Positions 9,293-19,319 are shown, counted from the stretch's first letter. The stretch: 64,000 nucleotides of DNA from Flavobacterium gelidilacus DSM 15343 (GCF_000422685.1 NZ_AUGN01000012.1:18838-82837); one strand, 5' to 3'. The notes: generated from the sequence alone by a model not told the origin. Made by a program: numbers and translations.

Positions 9293-9318
9293 GTCATTGC
9301 GAGGAACGAAGCAATCTC
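9293..9318 (+). repeat. REP-like dispersed repeat, intergenic copy
   Basis: A 26-base element starting GTCATTGCGAGGAACGAAGC directly after the HTH stop codon. I know this sequence from many Bacteroidetes genomes as a dispersed short repeat. Two more copies occur inside the next gene. The surrounding bases (repeated cttaatactt) also look repetitive. Confidence 0.75.
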
Positions 9319-9359
9319 AAAAGTCTTAATACTTAATTCTCCAATCTTAATACTTCATT

Positions 9360-10295
9360 ATGAACTACATAAAACACCTAACCGGTTTCTTCGAAAAAGT
9401 AGCAGTAGATAAAACCTTAAACCCAACACACGTTAGTTTATACATTGCTTTATTTCAGTTTTGGAATTGCAACCGTTTTAAAAATCCAATAAGCATAAGT
9501 CGTGATGAGGTAATGAGAATAAGTAAAATAAGTTCAAAAGCTACCTATCATAAATGCTTAAAGAATTTACATAGTTTAGGTTATATAAATTACGAACCAT
9601 CCTACAATCCATTCAAAGGAAGCCATGTGTATTTATTCAACTTTTCAGAAGATTTAAAACCTTTTCCAAAAAGCGAAAGAAAACCAAAAAATGAACCAGT
9701 TTTTAAACATGTTACTGAACAAGTAATAGACAAGTCTTGCACTAGTAGTGAAACAAGTACTGAACAAGCACTAGTATCTTATATAAACAATACAAACATA
9801 TCAAACATTACAAACGATTTAAAGATTGTAAACTTGGAAGAGCAAGCAAAAAATGTCATTACGAAGAATGAAGTAATCTCAGAAATCTATAGCTCCGATT
9901 TAAAAAAAGAAAAAAGTTCCGCTAAAAAAGAAATGTTTTCAACATTCGCTGACATCGATAAAAATCAAACTGAAATAGGTTGGCAAAAAGACAATGTCAT
10001 TGCGAGGAACGAAGCAAACTCACCTAACCAAAAATCAACTCCAACCATAGAAGAAATCAAAACCTATTTCCAAGAACAAAACTTCCCAGAACAAGAAGCA
10101 CAAAAATTTTTCAATTACTTCAAAAGTGTGGGTTGGTTAGTTGGTGGCAAAACACCAATGGTAGATTGGCAAGCTGCAGCACAAAATTGGATGTTAAACA
10201 GTACTAATTTCAAGCACAACACCGACACAACACCGACAAACCGAGCAAAACAACTCAACACCACAACAAATAAAGACTATTCAGAACCGTTATAA
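9360..10295 (+). CDS. Replisome-organizer-like winged-helix protein, copy 1
   Basis: A 311-residue protein. Residues 1-100 look like a winged-helix DNA-binding domain (NPTHVSLYIALFQFW, ISRDEVMRISKISSKATYHK, LGYINYEPSYNP). The C-terminus, FFNYFKSVGWLVGGKTPM then DWQAAAQNWML, is like the tail of phage replisome organizers that pair with a DnaC-type loader. The linker between them is low-complexity. The downstream gene is indeed a DnaC-like ATPase. Compared with the paralogue at 26048 (277 residues), this copy is 34 residues longer, and the excess includes two in-frame copies of the dispersed repeat at 9855-9880 and 9996-10021. Function in element replication is inferred from family and context. 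Confidence 0.7.
   Translation: MNYIKHLTGFFEKVAVDKTLNPTHVSLYIALFQFWNCNRFKNPISISRDEVMRISKISSKATYHKCLKNLHSLGYINYEPSYNPFKGSHVYLFNFSEDLKPFPKSERKPKNEPVFKHVTEQVIDKSCTSSETSTEQALVSYINNTNISNITNDLKIVNLEEQAKNVITKNEVISEIYSSDLKKEKSSAKKEMFSTFADIDKNQTEIGWQKDNVIARNEANSPNQKSTPTIEEIKTYFQEQNFPEQEAQKFFNYFKSVGWLVGGKTPMVDWQAAAQNWMLNSTNFKHNTDTTPTNRAKQLNTTTNKDYSEPL
9855..10021 (+). repeat. Two REP-like repeats inside a coding sequence
   Basis: Copies at 9855-9880 (diverged, with G-to-A changes) and 9996-10021 (nearly identical to the intergenic copy at 9293). Both lie in the same reading frame of the replication-like gene and translate to NVITKNEVISE and NVIARNEANSP. The paralogous protein lacks both peptides, which supports insertion into the linker. 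Confidence 0.75.
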
Positions 10296-10297
10296 TT

Positions 10298-10332
10298 CCC
10301 CTCCTTTGGAGGGGTGCCCAAAGGGCGGGGTG
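10298..10332. repeat. Double-hairpin dispersed repeat
   Basis: CCCCTCC-TTT-GGAGGGG followed by GCCC-AAA-GGGC and ggggtgg. I recognise this G+C-rich twin hairpin as a common Bacteroidetes intergenic repeat; it stands out from the A+T-rich surroundings. It begins two bases after the replication-like gene's stop. Further down (10380-10440) an aatccg/aatctg repetitive stretch and the hairpin TTCGCTTTAGCGAA follow. Confidence 0.7.
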
Positions 10333-10522
10333 GCAAATATTCACGAATCTTATGAAAACTTTGTGTTTTTATTTTAAAAAATCCGTGCTAATCTGTTAAA
10401 TCCGTTTAATCTGTGTTCCAAAAACTTCGCTTTAGCGAAAAAAACTATGATAACTATCCAAAGCAAAACTTCTTTTTCACAATCAAAATACTATGAAATC
10501 TATGTGGTTAAAAAAATAAAAG

Positions 10523-11149
10523 ATGGAAACAGAAATAAAAACCCACTACAACTACCAAGAAATCACCCAATGGCTAGAAACCAAAGGAAAAGAACTCTAT
10601 GGCAACCATTTCAAAATCCACGAAAACGATTATCCAATCGTCTACAAACTAATAGCTTATTTCCTTCGAGATGAACCAACCTGCTTTCAATACAACATTA
10701 ACCTCAACAAAGGAATACTACTTTCTGGACCAATTGGCTGTGGCAAAACATCACTCATGAACCTAATGAAATCTTTAGCAAAAACAGAACACAAATTTTC
10801 CGTAAAACCATGCAGAGATATAAGTTTTGAATTCATTCAAGACGGTTACGAAGTCATACATCGATACAGCAAAGGAAAATTATACCAATCAGAACCAAGA
10901 AACTATTGCTTTGACGATTTAGGAACAGAAAACAACCTAAAGTATTTCGGAAACGAATGTAACGTAATGGCAGAAATTCTATTATCGCGTTATGATCTAT
11001 TCATTTCTAAAAAATTACAAACGCATATAACAACTAATTTATCGGCTAGTGAGATTGAAAAATTTTACGGTAATCGTGTTAGAAGCAGATTAAGAGAAAT
11101 GATTAATTTGATTGGTTTTGAAAGGAATATTACAGATAAAAGGTTTTAA
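10523..11149 (+). CDS. DnaC/IstB-like ATPase, copy 1
   Basis: A 208-residue AAA+ ATPase of the helicase-loader type. Walker A is GPIGCGKTSLMNLMK, Walker B FDDLGTEN, sensor I ITTNLSASE and the arginine-finger region GNRVRSRLREM. The spacing is that of DnaC/IstB proteins. Residues outside the core include the conserved KPCRDISFEFIQDGYEVIHR. The paralogue at 26915 is about three-quarters identical by eye. It follows the winged-helix protein, as loaders follow organizers in phages, and 87 bases later the large defence-like gene starts. An out-of-frame reading at 10447-10674 is a shadow. Confidence 0.8.
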   Translation: METEIKTHYNYQEITQWLETKGKELYGNHFKIHENDYPIVYKLIAYFLRDEPTCFQYNINLNKGILLSGPIGCGKTSLMNLMKSLAKTEHKFSVKPCRDISFEFIQDGYEVIHRYSKGKLYQSEPRNYCFDDLGTENNLKYFGNECNVMAEILLSRYDLFISKKLQTHITTNLSASEIEKFYGNRVRSRLREMINLIGFERNITDKRF

Positions 11150-11236
11150 TAACTTGGTTAACAATTCAAAAGAGAATAAATCATATAATTAAGAATTATT
11201 TTATAATTTGGTGAATTATTAATTTTTTTATTAAAT

Positions 11237-14200
11237 ATGGCATCAGAAGCGAGTGTATTTCAAATGGGTGGTGGGGGTTTTGTTTATGAAAATTACATTC
11301 AAAGTGCTTTTCTAACTGCAATGATATTGAAAGGAAATGTTCCAACTTTTCAAAATGGAAGTATTGATGAAATAGCTTTTCAATGTAAAAGAAAAGGATA
11401 TGAAACAGATGATTTATTTTTAAAAATAAAAAATGAACAAAATGAACATCGTGTTGTTATTCAAATAAAGTACAATATATCATTAACGGAAAAAAGTAAA
11501 ATATTCAAAGATGTTATTAAATCATTTTGGATTGACTTTAATAAATCTGAAATTTTTAATATTGAAAAAGATAAGTTTTTTTTAATCAAATCAAGTTTAA
11601 CAAATGATGATAAAAATCAAATTATAGTATTACTCGATTGGGCAAAAACTCACAAAGACGAAATTGATTTTTATTCAGAAATAGAAAGAATAGATATTAA
11701 AAAACAAAATATTTCTAAATTTTCTAGTCTCCTTAAAGAAGCAAATGATGGTGTAGACGTTTCAAAGAAACAAGTATGGGAATTTTTAAAATGTTTTAAT
11801 TTGCTAGCATATGATTTCACTATACAATCTAGTACACATCAAGCTAATATATTAGACTTACTTAAACTCTCTAAAACAAGTAATAGTAACACTTCTCCAA
11901 TAGAAATATGGAATACTATTTTAGCTAAATGTGCCGAATTAAACATAAATGGTGGTTCTGTTACTTATGAAGATTTAAAATCTTATGACCTCTATAAATA
12001 TTTTGACTTATCATATACTCAAAGTGCATATAATTCATTACAGAAACTAGTTGACGATGGAAATTTGATTTTAAAACCATTCAAAAGCACGATTAGAAAT
12101 TATCATATTAATAGAGATTCTACAAGGCTAAAAATAAAAAAATCGTTTAATGATTATTCGATTACGTTTATAACTGGTAATCCGGGAGTTGGTAAATCTG
12201 CAATTGTGAAAGAATTATTAGAAAATGAATTTATAGATTCAATTCCAATAATTTTTAAGGCTGACCAATTCAATAAATCCAATTTAGCACAAGTTTTTGG
12301 TGATGTCCAAATATCTCATAACATTCAAGAGTTGTTTAGCACAATGTCACTTTTACAAAATAAAGTAATTATAATAGACAGTGCTGAAAAACTATTAGAA
12401 GGAGATCCTGATAATGCCTTCAAACAATTATTAACCATAATAAATGAAACAACTGGTTTGAAATTATTAATAACTTCTCGTTCATACGCAGTAAATATAA
12501 TTACACAAAAATATGGAGTTGATTCTGAAAAACTAAATTTAATTGAAATTCCAAATTTATCGGATTTAGAATTAGACAACATCGTAAAAGAATTTCCTCA
12601 ATTAAACAATCTTTTTTTAAATAAAGAAATTAAAGAAATATTAAGAAGCCCAAAATATTTGGAATATGGACTTTTAACAATTAGTCAGGAAAATTTTAAA
12701 ACAACTAAAATTAGTTTAAAAGAATTTAAAGAAAAACTTTGGAGTCAAATTATTGAAAATGCAACTGTTGTAAAAAATGGGCTTTCTCGAAAAAGAGAGA
12801 AAGCGTTTAATCATATTGCTATTTCTAGAGCATTATCAATGCAACTATTTTTTGAACCAAATGAAGATTTTAATGATTTTGAAACAATTGAAGTTTTACT
12901 TAATGATAATGTAATATCGAGAAATGGCATAAAATATGAATTTGCCCCATCTCACGATATTCTAGAAGATTGGGCATTGATAAGATATATTGAATCAATT
13001 CAAAAAAAATTACTGCAAGGTGAATCTTTATTTGAAAAATTAAGTAATCAACCAGCAATTAGAAGAGCTTTTAGATTATGGATTGAGGATTTAATTATTA
13101 ATAATCCAGAAGAAGTAATTCAATTGATAAATGATACTCTTAATAATAAGAGTATTGAAACATACTGGACTGATGAAGTACTAACCGCAGTTTTTAGAGC
13201 TGAAAATTGTGAAATCTTTTTTAGTGAGTTTAAAGAAATTCTTTTACAAAATAATGCAGTTTTTCTAAATAGATGTATTTTAATAGCTAGAACAACTTGT
13301 AGAGAATATTCGTTTGATAATAATAATTCAAAAGACATTCTTTTTCCAATAGGCTCAATTTGGCAAGAACTTTTAAATTTTATTGCTGTACATTTAGAAG
13401 AGATTTCAATAATTAGAAATTCTGTAATACAGTTATTATTTGATTGGGAATATAAAATTTTATTTCAACAAGCAAAATGTTCATCAAAGGAAATTGCAGC
13501 AGGTATTTGTATAGTTTCAAGCTTCATTAAAGAGATTGAAAGTAATGACGAATATTGGTATAAATCATTTGGAAAAGAAAATTGGAAAGAATTAATCTAT
13601 TTATTTTTTTATTTCTTACCTCATAATAAAACTGAAATTGAAAACTTATTAATTAGAAGTTATACTAGAAAAAAAGACGACGAATTCTGGGAATTAAATG
13701 ACTTTTACAAAAAAGTTATTGCAATTACATTAGGTGCGATAAGAAACCAGAAAGTAATTGCCAATTTTCCAGATTTGGTAATTAAAATTGCTAATAAAAA
13801 ATGGAAGAAATCGCTTGAAACAAAAAAAGAATCTAAAAATAAAAGTCAATTTAATTTTCCAATACAAAAAGAAAGAGATGATTGTTGGGGTCTTAAAAAA
13901 GATTATCTCTATTTTTTCCCACCAGGTATTTATAAAACTTTTACTTATACTTTGCTTGTCTTTGAACCTATTAAAGCAATAAATTTTATTATTGATTTCA
14001 CAAATTATATAACAAAATCATACGCAGATTCCGAATTTAGTCAAAAAGATAATTTAGAGAAAATTGATATAACTCTAAATGATGGATTAAAGATTGAACA
14101 GTATGGTAATAGCTTTTTATGGTCTGCATATAGAGGTATTACAGTTACAAATCACTTGTTTGAAAGTGTATTAATGAGTCTAGAAAAATATCTTCTCGAG

Positions 14201-16288
14201 TTAGCAATTTCAGATATAGAAGATGATAAAAAACTATTTCAAAATATTATAGAATATTGTTTAAAGAATTCTAATTCAGTTTCGATTAGTAGTGTAATTG
14301 TTAGCGTATTTATTGCTCATCCAAAATCATTTGGAGAAACAATATTACCTATTTTAAAAACTAGAAGATTTTATGAATTTGACGTTGAAAGAAGTACACG
14401 CGAACATTCATCGTTAGAAATTGTTGATCAAAGAATTAGTTTTGCTCAAAAGGAGCGATATGATTCAAATCAACTTCCACACAGAAGAAAATATCCAAGA
14501 GGCTTAAGAGAGTTTATTTTTTATTATCAATTTTACGAAAGAGAGCTTAATAATGAACTTCATAAAATTTTCGATGGTTTCTATAAAAATGTTAATAATG
14601 ATGTTTTTTGGGAAAAAGCCATTAGTGAAATGGACATCAGAAAATATAAGTCAACAATTTTGGATAACGAAAAAGGGATAATTCAATTAGAAGTCTCTTA
14701 TTCTAAAGACGTTCAAGAGGTTGTTCAAGAATTTACAGAATTAAGAAAAGATGAGGATAGTTCTTTGATTTTTTCAGGTATACTTCATAATGCAATTGAA
14801 AAAGATGAACTAATTACATTTGAACAATGGGAAGCTATTTATAAACATTTCTCATCTATAGAAATCGAAAAATCAATGTTTGACAAACCAGTATCTTTGT
14901 CGGTTTTAGGACTTCAACATTTTTTAGCAGAATTAGATACCTCTCAAAAGAAATGGTGTTTAGAAACAATTTCAAATACTACAATTGAAATTATAAAAAA
15001 TAAATTTTCTAGGGATTATGGCAATCTACCAAACTATAATATTCTAGAAGCTAGTTTAACTATAAAATCAATCCATCTTTTATTTGACAATATTTTAGAA
15101 AAAGAACCACTTTACGAAATTAAAGTTATTTTATCATACCTATTAATATGTCCATTAGCAGAATATGAAGAAAAAGAATTTTATGAATATTTTAGAACAA
15201 CCTTTAATAATTTGTACTCTAATGAAATTTTACAACAATGGTATTTTCTAGTAGACTATTCAAAATTTATTACTCAAAGACCAAATGTATACAATAATGA
15301 CCAAGCATTAGAAGAAGATTTCAAACAGAAGGAACATCAATTTATATTAAATTGGATAAATAATTCTGACAATTTAAATTTTGATGATTTAAGTTTTGAT
15401 CTATACAAACCACATAATTTGGGACTTGCTCTACTTTTGATTCCTGTTAATACTAAAAATGAATTGCAGAAGGCTTTTATTTTAAAAATTACAGAACTTA
15501 TTTTAGATGATTTCAAACATAAAAATGATAATGATTATACATTCAGTAGTTCAAGAAAAAAAAGAAAGTTAGATTCTACAATTAGTATAAAAATACAATT
15601 TTATATCAACGAGGTACTTTTGTACAATGATTTAGAATTTAGTAAAAAGCTTTTAGAAACTTTAATAAATCCATTTCTAGATGTTGATTTTGAAATTTCA
15701 AGGAATACAGTGGATGTTTACAAATTTGTATATGAAATTTTTGATTACACAATAACCAGATTAGATGATGTGGTTGTATTAGACAATGAATCTGACATTA
15801 ATAAATATGCAATACAGTTTTGGGAACTTTGGAAGTGTCTTTTTGAAAGATTTAGTTTAACCGATAAAAATTATTTTCAAAAACAATTACTTCTTGATAC
15901 TAAATGGTCATTAAAGTCAGATAATTGGAAAGGATTTATTAATAAGAAATCATTTTATGAAGAAATGATAAAAAGCTTTGGTAATACAAATTTTGAGGTG
16001 CTTTTAAATGTGTTTTCAACTTTTGGAGAGAAAGTGTTTTTACCAAACGGATTAACTTGGATTGCAAAGTTCTTAAAAGAGAATCCTGAAAACCTATTAC
16101 TTCTTAATTCCAAATCATCAAAAAAATTTATACAAGTTTTGTTTAACAATCATATTGCGATTATAAAAAATCATCAAAATTTAGTTTCAGATTTTATATT
16201 CATTTTAAATAAAATGGTAGAAATTGGTTCTTCTGAAGCTTATCTAATTCGTGAAAGTGTAATTACTTATAAAAAGATAGATTTTTAA
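11237..16288 (+). CDS. Large STAND-type NTPase with N-terminal nuclease domain (Avs-like, probable antiphage defence)
   Basis: A 1683-residue protein. Residues 12-85 look like a DUF4297/Cap4-type PD-(D/E)XK nuclease: GGGGFVYENYIQSAF, the acidic pair Asp58-Asp59 in YETDDLFLKI, and VIQIKY with Lys78. A NACHT/STAND-like P-loop follows: GNPGVGKS at residues 314-321, Walker B KVIIIDSAEKLL near 376-387, then LLITSRSY. From about residue 600 to the end there is a long helical region with no motif I can name, as expected for the target-sensing part of an Avs protein. Known Avs proteins bind a phage protein, oligomerise and activate their nuclease. Membership of a described Avs type is not shown; large size, effector order and island location support the inference. 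Confidence 0.75.
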   Translation: MASEASVFQMGGGGFVYENYIQSAFLTAMILKGNVPTFQNGSIDEIAFQCKRKGYETDDLFLKIKNEQNEHRVVIQIKYNISLTEKSKIFKDVIKSFWIDFNKSEIFNIEKDKFFLIKSSLTNDDKNQIIVLLDWAKTHKDEIDFYSEIERIDIKKQNISKFSSLLKEANDGVDVSKKQVWEFLKCFNLLAYDFTIQSSTHQANILDLLKLSKTSNSNTSPIEIWNTILAKCAELNINGGSVTYEDLKSYDLYKYFDLSYTQSAYNSLQKLVDDGNLILKPFKSTIRNYHINRDSTRLKIKKSFNDYSITFITGNPGVGKSAIVKELLENEFIDSIPIIFKADQFNKSNLAQVFGDVQISHNIQELFSTMSLLQNKVIIIDSAEKLLEGDPDNAFKQLLTIINETTGLKLLITSRSYAVNIITQKYGVDSEKLNLIEIPNLSDLELDNIVKEFPQLNNLFLNKEIKEILRSPKYLEYGLLTISQENFKTTKISLKEFKEKLWSQIIENATVVKNGLSRKREKAFNHIAISRALSMQLFFEPNEDFNDFETIEVLLNDNVISRNGIKYEFAPSHDILEDWALIRYIESIQKKLLQGESLFEKLSNQPAIRRAFRLWIEDLIINNPEEVIQLINDTLNNKSIETYWTDEVLTAVFRAENCEIFFSEFKEILLQNNAVFLNRCILIARTTCREYSFDNNNSKDILFPIGSIWQELLNFIAVHLEEISIIRNSVIQLLFDWEYKILFQQAKCSSKEIAAGICIVSSFIKEIESNDEYWYKSFGKENWKELIYLFFYFLPHNKTEIENLLIRSYTRKKDDEFWELNDFYKKVIAITLGAIRNQKVIANFPDLVIKIANKKWKKSLETKKESKNKSQFNFPIQKERDDCWGLKKDYLYFFPPGIYKTFTYTLLVFEPIKAINFIIDFTNYITKSYADSEFSQKDNLEKIDITLNDGLKIEQYGNSFLWSAYRGITVTNHLFESVLMSLEKYLLELAISDIEDDKKLFQNIIEYCLKNSNSVSISSVIVSVFIAHPKSFGETILPILKTRRFYEFDVERSTREHSSLEIVDQRISFAQKERYDSNQLPHRRKYPRGLREFIFYYQFYERELNNELHKIFDGFYKNVNNDVFWEKAISEMDIRKYKSTILDNEKGIIQLEVSYSKDVQEVVQEFTELRKDEDSSLIFSGILHNAIEKDELITFEQWEAIYKHFSSIEIEKSMFDKPVSLSVLGLQHFLAELDTSQKKWCLETISNTTIEIIKNKFSRDYGNLPNYNILEASLTIKSIHLLFDNILEKEPLYEIKVILSYLLICPLAEYEEKEFYEYFRTTFNNLYSNEILQQWYFLVDYSKFITQRPNVYNNDQALEEDFKQKEHQFILNWINNSDNLNFDDLSFDLYKPHNLGLALLLIPVNTKNELQKAFILKITELILDDFKHKNDNDYTFSSSRKKRKLDSTISIKIQFYINEVLLYNDLEFSKKLLETLINPFLDVDFEISRNTVDVYKFVYEIFDYTITRLDDVVVLDNESDINKYAIQFWELWKCLFERFSLTDKNYFQKQLLLDTKWSLKSDNWKGFINKKSFYEEMIKSFGNTNFEVLLNVFSTFGEKVFLPNGLTWIAKFLKENPENLLLLNSKSSKKFIQVLFNNHIAIIKNHQNLVSDFIFILNKMVEIGSSEAYLIRESVITYKKIDF

Positions 16289-16475
16289 ATTTAAAGTATC
16301 AAATCTAAATATGTAAAGAGTCCAAATTCCTCAAGTAAATAAAGTTAGAGCAATTGTTAAACAGAGAATTAATTCCAAATGTCTCAATTGTAATAATTAA
16401 AAATAATATACATTTTGAAATCAATAATCAATAGAAATCCTGATATTTATTTTATCGGTGTAAATTAAATTATAT

Positions 16476-16483
16476 TACTTTTG
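16476..16483 (+). promoter_or_regulatory. Bacteroidetes -7 box TACTTTTG
   Basis: TACTTTTG matches the Bacteroidetes sigma consensus TAnnTTTG and lies 17 bases before the ATG at 16501, giving a short leader. No clear -33 TTTG element is visible. It suggests the AlbA_2 gene has its own promoter, separate from the large NTPase gene 212 bases upstream. Confidence 0.45.
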
Positions 16484-16500
16484 AAAATCATTTAATAATT

Positions 16501-17880
16501 ATGCTCAATCCAACCCAAATAAAATCAATAATAGCTTCTGGAGAAGGCTACAATGCCGAATTCAAAGTCAGTATTCCAAGTAATGTAAAAGGAATTACAG
16601 AAGAAGTATGTGCTTTTGCTAATGCTTCTGGTGGTGTGGTTCTAATAGGTGTTGATGATGCAAATAACATAAAAGGAGTAACGATAGATAATAGTAAACG
16701 TTCTGCTATACAAAATTCTATAAATGAAATATCTCCAACTTTAAAATGTGAGTTTTATAGTGTTGAGGTAGATGGTTTGAATATAGCAGTTATCGAAGTG
16801 CCATCAGGTCAAAATAAACCCTATGTTTTATCAGGGGCAATTTATGTACGTCAAGGTCCAAATTCTCAAAAACTTACTACTGTTGAAGAAATGAGAGACT
16901 TTTTTCAACAAGCAGACAAAATTTATTTTGATGATGCTATTTGTAAAGAGGCAGCTATAAACGAAGATATTGCAAAAGAAAATATCAAAACATTTAGGTT
17001 TGAAGCAGGATTAGTCAATGCAACATCAGATGAACAATTGTTTGCCAATCTTAAGCTAGTAACAAATGATAATCAATTAAAAAACGGAACTGTTTTATTT
17101 TTCGGAAGCACTCCAGAAAAGTTTTTTGATAAAGCAGTAATTCGTTGTGTAGCTTTTGATGGTATCGATAAACGTTACATTATAGATGATAAAATAATGA
17201 CCGGTACACTGTACCAACAATATCAAAAAAGTATGATTTGGATAAAATCAAAGCTTAATGTAAGATATGATATTGAAGGAGAAGGTGGCAAATCAAGAAA
17301 AGAATTATGGGAAATACCAGAAATAGCTTTTAAAGAAATTATTATCAATTCATTAGCACATAGAGATTATTACGATAAAGGTGCTAGAATAACTATTGAA
17401 GTTTTTAATGATCGTGTCGAAATATCTAATCCTGGTGGTTTAGTAAGTGCTGTACCAAAAAGTGAATTTGGAAAAAGAAGTGCGAGTAGAAATCCTTTAA
17501 TTTTTGGTTTATTTGAAAGAATGCGTTTAGTAGAGCAAATTGGTTCTGGTATTGCTCGTATTCGTGATGTAATGAAAGATGAAGGTTTAACACCACCAGA
17601 ATTCAGTATTGACGGAATGTTTACAGTTACACTACAAAGGCCATTTGATTTTGCAATGTGGGTAGAAAACTGGGTAGAAAAACTAACTGAAAATAGAGTT
17701 AAAATTCTTAAAGAAGTAAATAATAATCATAAAGTAACTAAAAAAGAATTAGAACAATTTGTGGGCTTAAGTGCCTCAGCCATTGACAATAATATAGATG
17801 TTCTAAAAGATTTAGGATTACTAACTAGAGAAGGAAGTGATAAAGGTGGTTATTGGAAAATCAATCCAATTTTGCCATAA
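16501..17880 (+). CDS. AlbA_2 (Schlafen-type) / HATPase_c_4 DNA-binding protein
   Basis: A 459-residue protein of the family often called putative DNA-binding or RecG-like. Residues 12-130 are the AlbA_2 (Schlafen-like) domain: EGYNAEFKVSIPSNVKG, FANASGGVVLIGVDDANN, IAVIEVPSGQNKPY, IYVRQGPNSQ. Around residue 275 the GHKL-like part begins, EIAFKEIIINSLAHRDYYDK with FNDRVEISNPGGL. The C-terminus is a winged helix (VTKKELEQFVGLSASAIDNN). The members I know are regulators or parts of conflict systems; exact function is unknown. It lies just beyond the STAND NTPase and may be an accessory defence gene. Confidence 0.8.
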   Translation: MLNPTQIKSIIASGEGYNAEFKVSIPSNVKGITEEVCAFANASGGVVLIGVDDANNIKGVTIDNSKRSAIQNSINEISPTLKCEFYSVEVDGLNIAVIEVPSGQNKPYVLSGAIYVRQGPNSQKLTTVEEMRDFFQQADKIYFDDAICKEAAINEDIAKENIKTFRFEAGLVNATSDEQLFANLKLVTNDNQLKNGTVLFFGSTPEKFFDKAVIRCVAFDGIDKRYIIDDKIMTGTLYQQYQKSMIWIKSKLNVRYDIEGEGGKSRKELWEIPEIAFKEIIINSLAHRDYYDKGARITIEVFNDRVEISNPGGLVSAVPKSEFGKRSASRNPLIFGLFERMRLVEQIGSGIARIRDVMKDEGLTPPEFSIDGMFTVTLQRPFDFAMWVENWVEKLTENRVKILKEVNNNHKVTKKELEQFVGLSASAIDNNIDVLKDLGLLTREGSDKGGYWKINPILP

Positions 17881-18288
17881 GTGGGTACAAAAGGTGGGTA
17901 GAAAAATAGTAAAAATTCATTATCTCATTCAGCTGCACAAAAATTGCTCCTAGCTTGTGCTGATGAATATCAGTATCCAAATATTCCTAGCATCAACTCT
18001 TTGTTTGCTTCATTTCGCTAATTTCATTTTAAATAGAAAGAATATTTTTTCATTTGGTTGTAGAAAAGACGCTTAACACTCCAATTGCCACTCCTTCCCA
18101 ACGCTCCTAAAAAAAGTACTGTCATGGTTTTTGTCCCATCGCACATCAAGCACTTTGCCTGTTGGCTAGAAATCTTTATTTAATAATGAAAATCCAATAA
18201 GCCATCAGTCAAAGAGCTTGCCCAACGCTCAAAACAAAAACACGTACGCTTCGCAACTCATGCCAGTAGTTTTTTCTCCCAAGCTTAG

Positions 18289-18370
18289 TTACATAATGTG
18301 GCATTATAGAGCATAAAGAAACCCTATCTTTCTATTGAAAATCCTTATGCTCTATAATAACATTATGTAA
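18289..18370. repeat. Long imperfect inverted repeat, 24 paired bases
   Basis: Left arm 18289-18316, right arm 18345-18370, loop 28 bases. The inner 14 bases TTATGCTCTATAAT and the outer 10 bases CATTATGTAA pair perfectly, separated by a small internal mismatch. This is too long for a simple terminator and lacks a T-run on either side. Confidence 0.75.
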
Positions 18371-18722
18371 AAAAGCCGCTCCACCCAACGCTCGTGTGGT
18401 TTGCTCCAGGGCAACTTTTTGAGCAGCTCCCATCGCATCACCAAGCTACTCAAAAAACCACCCTTCGCAAACCACTTTCAATAATCCGTAGGATAACTTA
18501 CATTAAGTGAAATAGTTATCATTCGCAGGAATTTTACAATTGTTTTATCAGCTTTGCGTAGACATCGGTAGTATTTACATTGTTTTTGTAGGTTCAAAAA
18601 ATGGCTCAAAATCATAGTAAAATAGAAGAGAGGTAAAGCCATTTTTAGAACCCACAAAATCAAATTACCCAGTATGCGTATTATTTTTCATTTGCCACAA
18701 CTACAAGGTCCATTACTTTCAC

Positions 18723-18808
18723 AATAGCTGATGCCTTCCAATTCCAAAACCACAAATTACTGAACACTAAAAACTGAACACTGAACACTAATAGTGGCAT
18801 CAGCTATT
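18723..18808. repeat. 13-base inverted repeat with tandem words in the loop
   Basis: AATAGCTGATGCC at 18723-18735 pairs perfectly with GGCATCAGCTATT at 18796-18808. The 60-base loop holds three copies of a CTGAACACT/CTGAACACTAA word, a pattern seen in other Bacteroidetes intergenic repeats. Confidence 0.7.
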
Positions 18809-19024
18809 AATAAAAGCAATCAAAATAACTTCACTAAGCAAATCAAAAAATAGCACCCATACTTGCGCTACTGCACCATCGCACTAGGCAGGTTAATGCA
18901 TTGTTTTTTGTCAATGCTTCCCATTTTCACAACAACTTTCGTTTTCACTAATCACTTCTCACAATTCATTCACAAAAAAGCATTCACAAAAATCAAATCC
19001 AAAAACAAAGAGTGTAAAATTTCA

Positions 19025-19076
19025 AAACAGGATAAAACCATCCCTATTGATTTAAAAATTGTTTTTTATCCTGTTT
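19025..19076. repeat. 13-base perfect inverted repeat
   Basis: AAACAGGATAAAA at 19025-19037 pairs with TTTTATCCTGTTT at 19064-19076; flanking AAAGAGTGT and ACACCCTTT extend the pairing imperfectly. It falls inside a spurious open frame. Confidence 0.7.
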
Positions 19077-19233
19077 CAAAATCCCACACCCTTTCAAGAA
19101 CCATACAATTCCAAAACACATTCATCGGTTCATCAAACCAAAAAATCCATTTCCAAAACAAACCCTAGATTGAAGAGGAAATTTCAAAAAAAATAAAGAA
19201 AAAAAAAGAAAACAAATTTTTGTTCCAGGTTTA

Positions 19234-19319
19234 CAAAAAAGCAAGTTCAAGCCCTACGGGTTTTGGAAAAAATCTCCACCCATTCGGGTAGTATTTTTTC
19301 AAAAAAACTTGCTTTTTTG
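19234..19319. repeat. 14-base perfect inverted repeat
   Basis: CAAAAAAGCAAGTT at 19234-19247 pairs with AACTTGCTTTTTTG at 19306-19319. The loop contains related TACGGG and CGGGTA words, allowing an inner stem. Confidence 0.7.

Noticed and set aside
10447..10674. 75-codon frame before the DnaC-like gene
   Set aside because: Out-of-frame overlap with the ATPase gene starting at 10523; sequence is a shifted reading of it.
18097..18393. CCCAACGCTC repeats as integron attC sites
   Set aside because: Some copies fit the RYYYAAC half, but no matching GTTRRRY partners at proper distance and no integron integrase were found.
18863..19168. 101-codon open frame on the plus strand in the hairpin region
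   Set aside because: It overlaps a perfect 13-base inverted repeat, has no recognisable domain, and its composition follows the repeats rather than neighbouring genes.
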